Below, piece after piece: positions 62,501-64,000 of a stretch of DNA of 64,000 nucleotides (position 1 is its first letter; each line of letters starts with the position of its first letter). Below the pieces are notes generated by a model. That model was given only the letters and a program-made list of their open reading frames with translations. It made no database searches and was not told the DNA's origin. The position numbers and the translations under genes were made by a program. The DNA is from Astropecten irregularis (taxonomy: Eukaryota; Echinodermata; Asteroidea; Paxillosida; Astropectinidae): NCBI GenBank assembly GCA_963971285.1, contig OZ020252.1, positions 21,303,662-21,367,661 of the forward strand, given 5' to 3'.

Positions 62501-63746
62501 TACCTGTATTGTAAGTATGCTTTTTCTTTGGCTTCACGAACCATATCACGGCTTCCCACCTTACGATAAGCTGGAACACTTTGCTGCTTCATGTCACTCT
62601 TTGGGGGACGAGGCTGCTTGGCAATCCATTCCAGATGGGCACGGTCACTCTTGATTTGATGGTTAACTGTGTTAAAGGCACCACTCCTGTTGACTGGACC
62701 GTCCACTTCAGGGTCATAGGGAGGTCGTATTGGTGGGTGAGGGTGACGTTGAATCCACTCAAGTTGAGAGCGATCATTTCTGATATCTTGGTCGATTGAA
62801 TCTATGAGTGCCTGACGCTGGGATTTTGAATAAGCTTGTATGGGATCTGATAAGATTGGCTGTAATTTTGCTTCTGCTGGGGCATTGAGGACTGTATCTC
62901 GGAATGGCTTCGCTTTGAGACCTTTGTGAGATGATGATGATGATGAGTGAGATGCTTTGGAATTGGGATTCCAGTACTGCCAGGGAGGACGTTCATCCAG
63001 TGAGCTATCGGGGCGATAGTTATACAAAAGGCTATAGTCAGTACCAACTCCTGAATCTTTGAGTGATAATGTTTGCATACCTGCATCAATCAACCTACTG
63101 TCTTCCTCATCTGATTCTGGTTCAGACTCATAAGCCTGATATGACATCCCAGGGTAAGAATCAATTCCAGAGTCCACCTCACCATCCTCTCTCCGGAAGG
63201 ACACGCTCTTCCGCAAGATCCCTGACTGAGGTGGGGATGCTCTCTTCTCCGTTCCTGCAGAGGGCTTCGGGGCAAGCGGCAAAGATGGAATCATCTTGTT
63301 ATCCATCAACTGTTGCATCACCTTTCGATTTAAATCTTCTTTGGTCAGACTGGTACCTGGAATGAGTCGGTGCACCTCCTCGCTCTTAACTGCGCTATCT
63401 CTGACCGATGGCATCCTAATTCTAACTCCAGTCGAATCCTCTGGGTAGACAGGAACATACACTGGGTATCTATCGATGGATTCAAGCCTTGAATCATAAC
63501 TACCCAGTAAATAGCCTGTATCCTGAGGTGCGGCTCCACTTCCCATCTTAGCATTGTACCCAGGAGGGAGTACGATAGGATACTGCGGGTTGTTAACAAG
63601 GTATTGTCTGGCAGTAATGGGCATCTGGATTTCCATCTTAATTCTCTCGTACAGCTGATGTGGAATCCAGATAGATGTTTGCTTCAATATCTTCTCTGTT
63701 TTACCGTCAAAGAAACTGACGACTAGATTCTCCGTATCTGCGGCAC
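56575..63746 (-). CDS. Large protein with DUF4537-like segment and coiled-coil C-terminus; 3' portion only
   Basis: Five exons in transcript order: 63746-62504, 61823-61734, 60614-59469, 58158-57909 and 56799-56575 (TGA). They total 2954 nt with consistent GT-AG sites and phase. The first exon in view begins after an acceptor at 63747-63748, so the N-terminus lies beyond the right edge. Its first 80 or so residues (VVSFFDGKTEKI, IWIPHQLYERI, then a Pro-rich YPIVLPPGY) resemble the DUF4537 region of C11orf16/VWA3B-type proteins. That is remembered likeness only. A disordered Ser/Pro/Asp-rich stretch follows, then two copies of a DRxxLEWIxxxPxPP motif 43 residues apart. Exon 60614-59469 encodes about 380 Ser/Thr/Gln-rich residues of low complexity. 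The last two exons encode a charged, Arg/Glu/Gln-rich segment of about 155 residues that should form a coiled coil. The function is unknown. Exon structure and a common frame make it a real gene, but the name is uncertain. Confidence 0.75.
57410..57800 (+). mobile_element. SINE-like element split by a foldback MITE
   Basis: GTGTTATGGCCTAGTGGTCT looks like a tRNA-like A box. After the inserted foldback (57440-57588) the sequence resumes with CTTGGGCAAGACACTTTG and TTCTCTTCACCCAGGAGTA. This is a body of a type I associate with widespread marine-animal SINEs. Assignment is by eye. Confidence 0.5.
57440..57588. mobile_element. GGCCGATTTCACTAACGC-family foldback MITE, copy B
   Basis: The ends GGGCCAATTTCACTAACGC and GCGTAAGTGAAATCGGCCC, with inner GCTAAAGCCCAAATG and GGATTTGGGAATTAGC, match copy A in order and arrangement. 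It appears inserted in a SINE-like sequence. Confidence 0.8.
58700..58887 (-). mobile_element. tRNA-derived SINE, most complete copy
   Basis: Read on the minus strand, it has an A-box-like TAGCTCAGTTGGTAAGAGC and a B-box-like GGTTTGAATCC about 35 bases apart. These are the internal RNA polymerase III promoter of a tRNA-like head. A body follows with TCAATTTTTCTTTGTTC, CAATGCCTTCAAATTCAG and CCCTTGTGGTTATTTGATG. It lies in an intron of the coiled-coil gene. Confidence 0.75.
61556..61692. mobile_element. Diverged foldback element related at its ends to the GGCCGATTTCAC family
   Basis: GGTTGATTTCACAAAG at the left mirrors TTTGGTGAAATCGG at the right. The interior differs from the other copies. 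Assignment to that family rests on the termini only. Confidence 0.45.
62141..62290. mobile_element. GAGTTTGCAATGC-family foldback, copy 2
   Basis: GAGTTTGCAATGCATTGGCC on the left and GGCCAACACATTGCAAACTC on the right form long inverted arms. GAGTGCGC and GAGGCACAC lie outside them. It sits in an intron of the minus-strand coiled-coil gene. Confidence 0.7.
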
Positions 63747-64000
63747 CTGTGATAAATAAAACCATACAAATCATCAATTTCACCAAATGTCCTTCTTAAT
63801 AACAACAAATTATAATTTAGCACTACCAAATTTTAAAAAAGGATTAATTTTTTTCATACACGTATTTTCCCTTGTAAATTTTTTACAAGTGACATGATAT
63901 AAATCTGAACACAATAATGAATATTGTACACTTTCCAATCAATCAATTACTGCATGAATATACTTACAAATATACAATTAAATTTACAAATGAAGAAACA

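Noticed and set aside
1-64000. CRISPR arrays, bacterial operons, prophage or endogenous viral genes
   Set aside because: No regularly spaced repeats with unique spacers, no ribosome-binding sites or polycistronic layout, and no viral-type ORFs. All supported genes are intron-containing animal genes.

Overview
This is animal nuclear DNA. Coding sequence is split into short exons with GT-AG introns, gene density is low (five protein genes in 64 kb), and the introns and gaps are AT-rich and full of short foldback transposons and tRNA-derived SINEs. The gene set (BAF200/ARID2, acid lipase, a centrin relative, rapsyn) is metazoan. The dense ATGTAC/TACATGTA and TAGGCCTA words and the repeat load suggest a marine invertebrate deuterostome, most likely an echinoderm or a relative. 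That placement is inference. I saw no bacterial, viral, CRISPR or plasmid features. Layout: (1) 138-17366, minus strand: the 5' nine coding exons of an ARID2 orthologue, a PBAF chromatin-remodelling subunit. It runs off the left edge and has large repeat-rich introns. (2) 17367-19903: gap between divergent genes, with a TATA/Inr-type promoter for the next gene. (3) 19904-27267, plus: a complete eight-exon acid lipase (LIPA/gastric lipase family) with signal peptide and catalytic triad. (4) 27268-32352: gap with several TIR/foldback elements. (5) 32353-36728, plus: a complete six-exon divergent centrin with a long basic N-terminal tail. (6) 37587-50713, minus: a complete six-exon rapsyn orthologue (414 codons), tail-to-tail with the centrin gene. 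(7) 50714-56574: gap with SINE copies and a short CpG-rich patch. (8) 56575-63746, minus: the last five exons of a large protein I cannot name with certainty. It has a DUF4537-like segment, a disordered middle and a coiled-coil C-terminus, and its 5' end lies beyond the right edge. All exon joins were deduced by eye from splice sites, reading-phase continuity and family similarity. Phase closes exactly at every join in all five genes. The genes do not form an obvious functional cluster; this looks like ordinary linkage. The unexplained structure is mostly non-autonomous DNA transposons. Several families recur within the window, some are nested, and two elements have clear target-site duplications. 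I found no convincing new biological system. The most distinctive protein-level observations are the centrin with a tail and mostly degenerate EF-hands, the sequon-rich tandem insert in the lipase, and the repeated LEWI motif in the unnamed gene.
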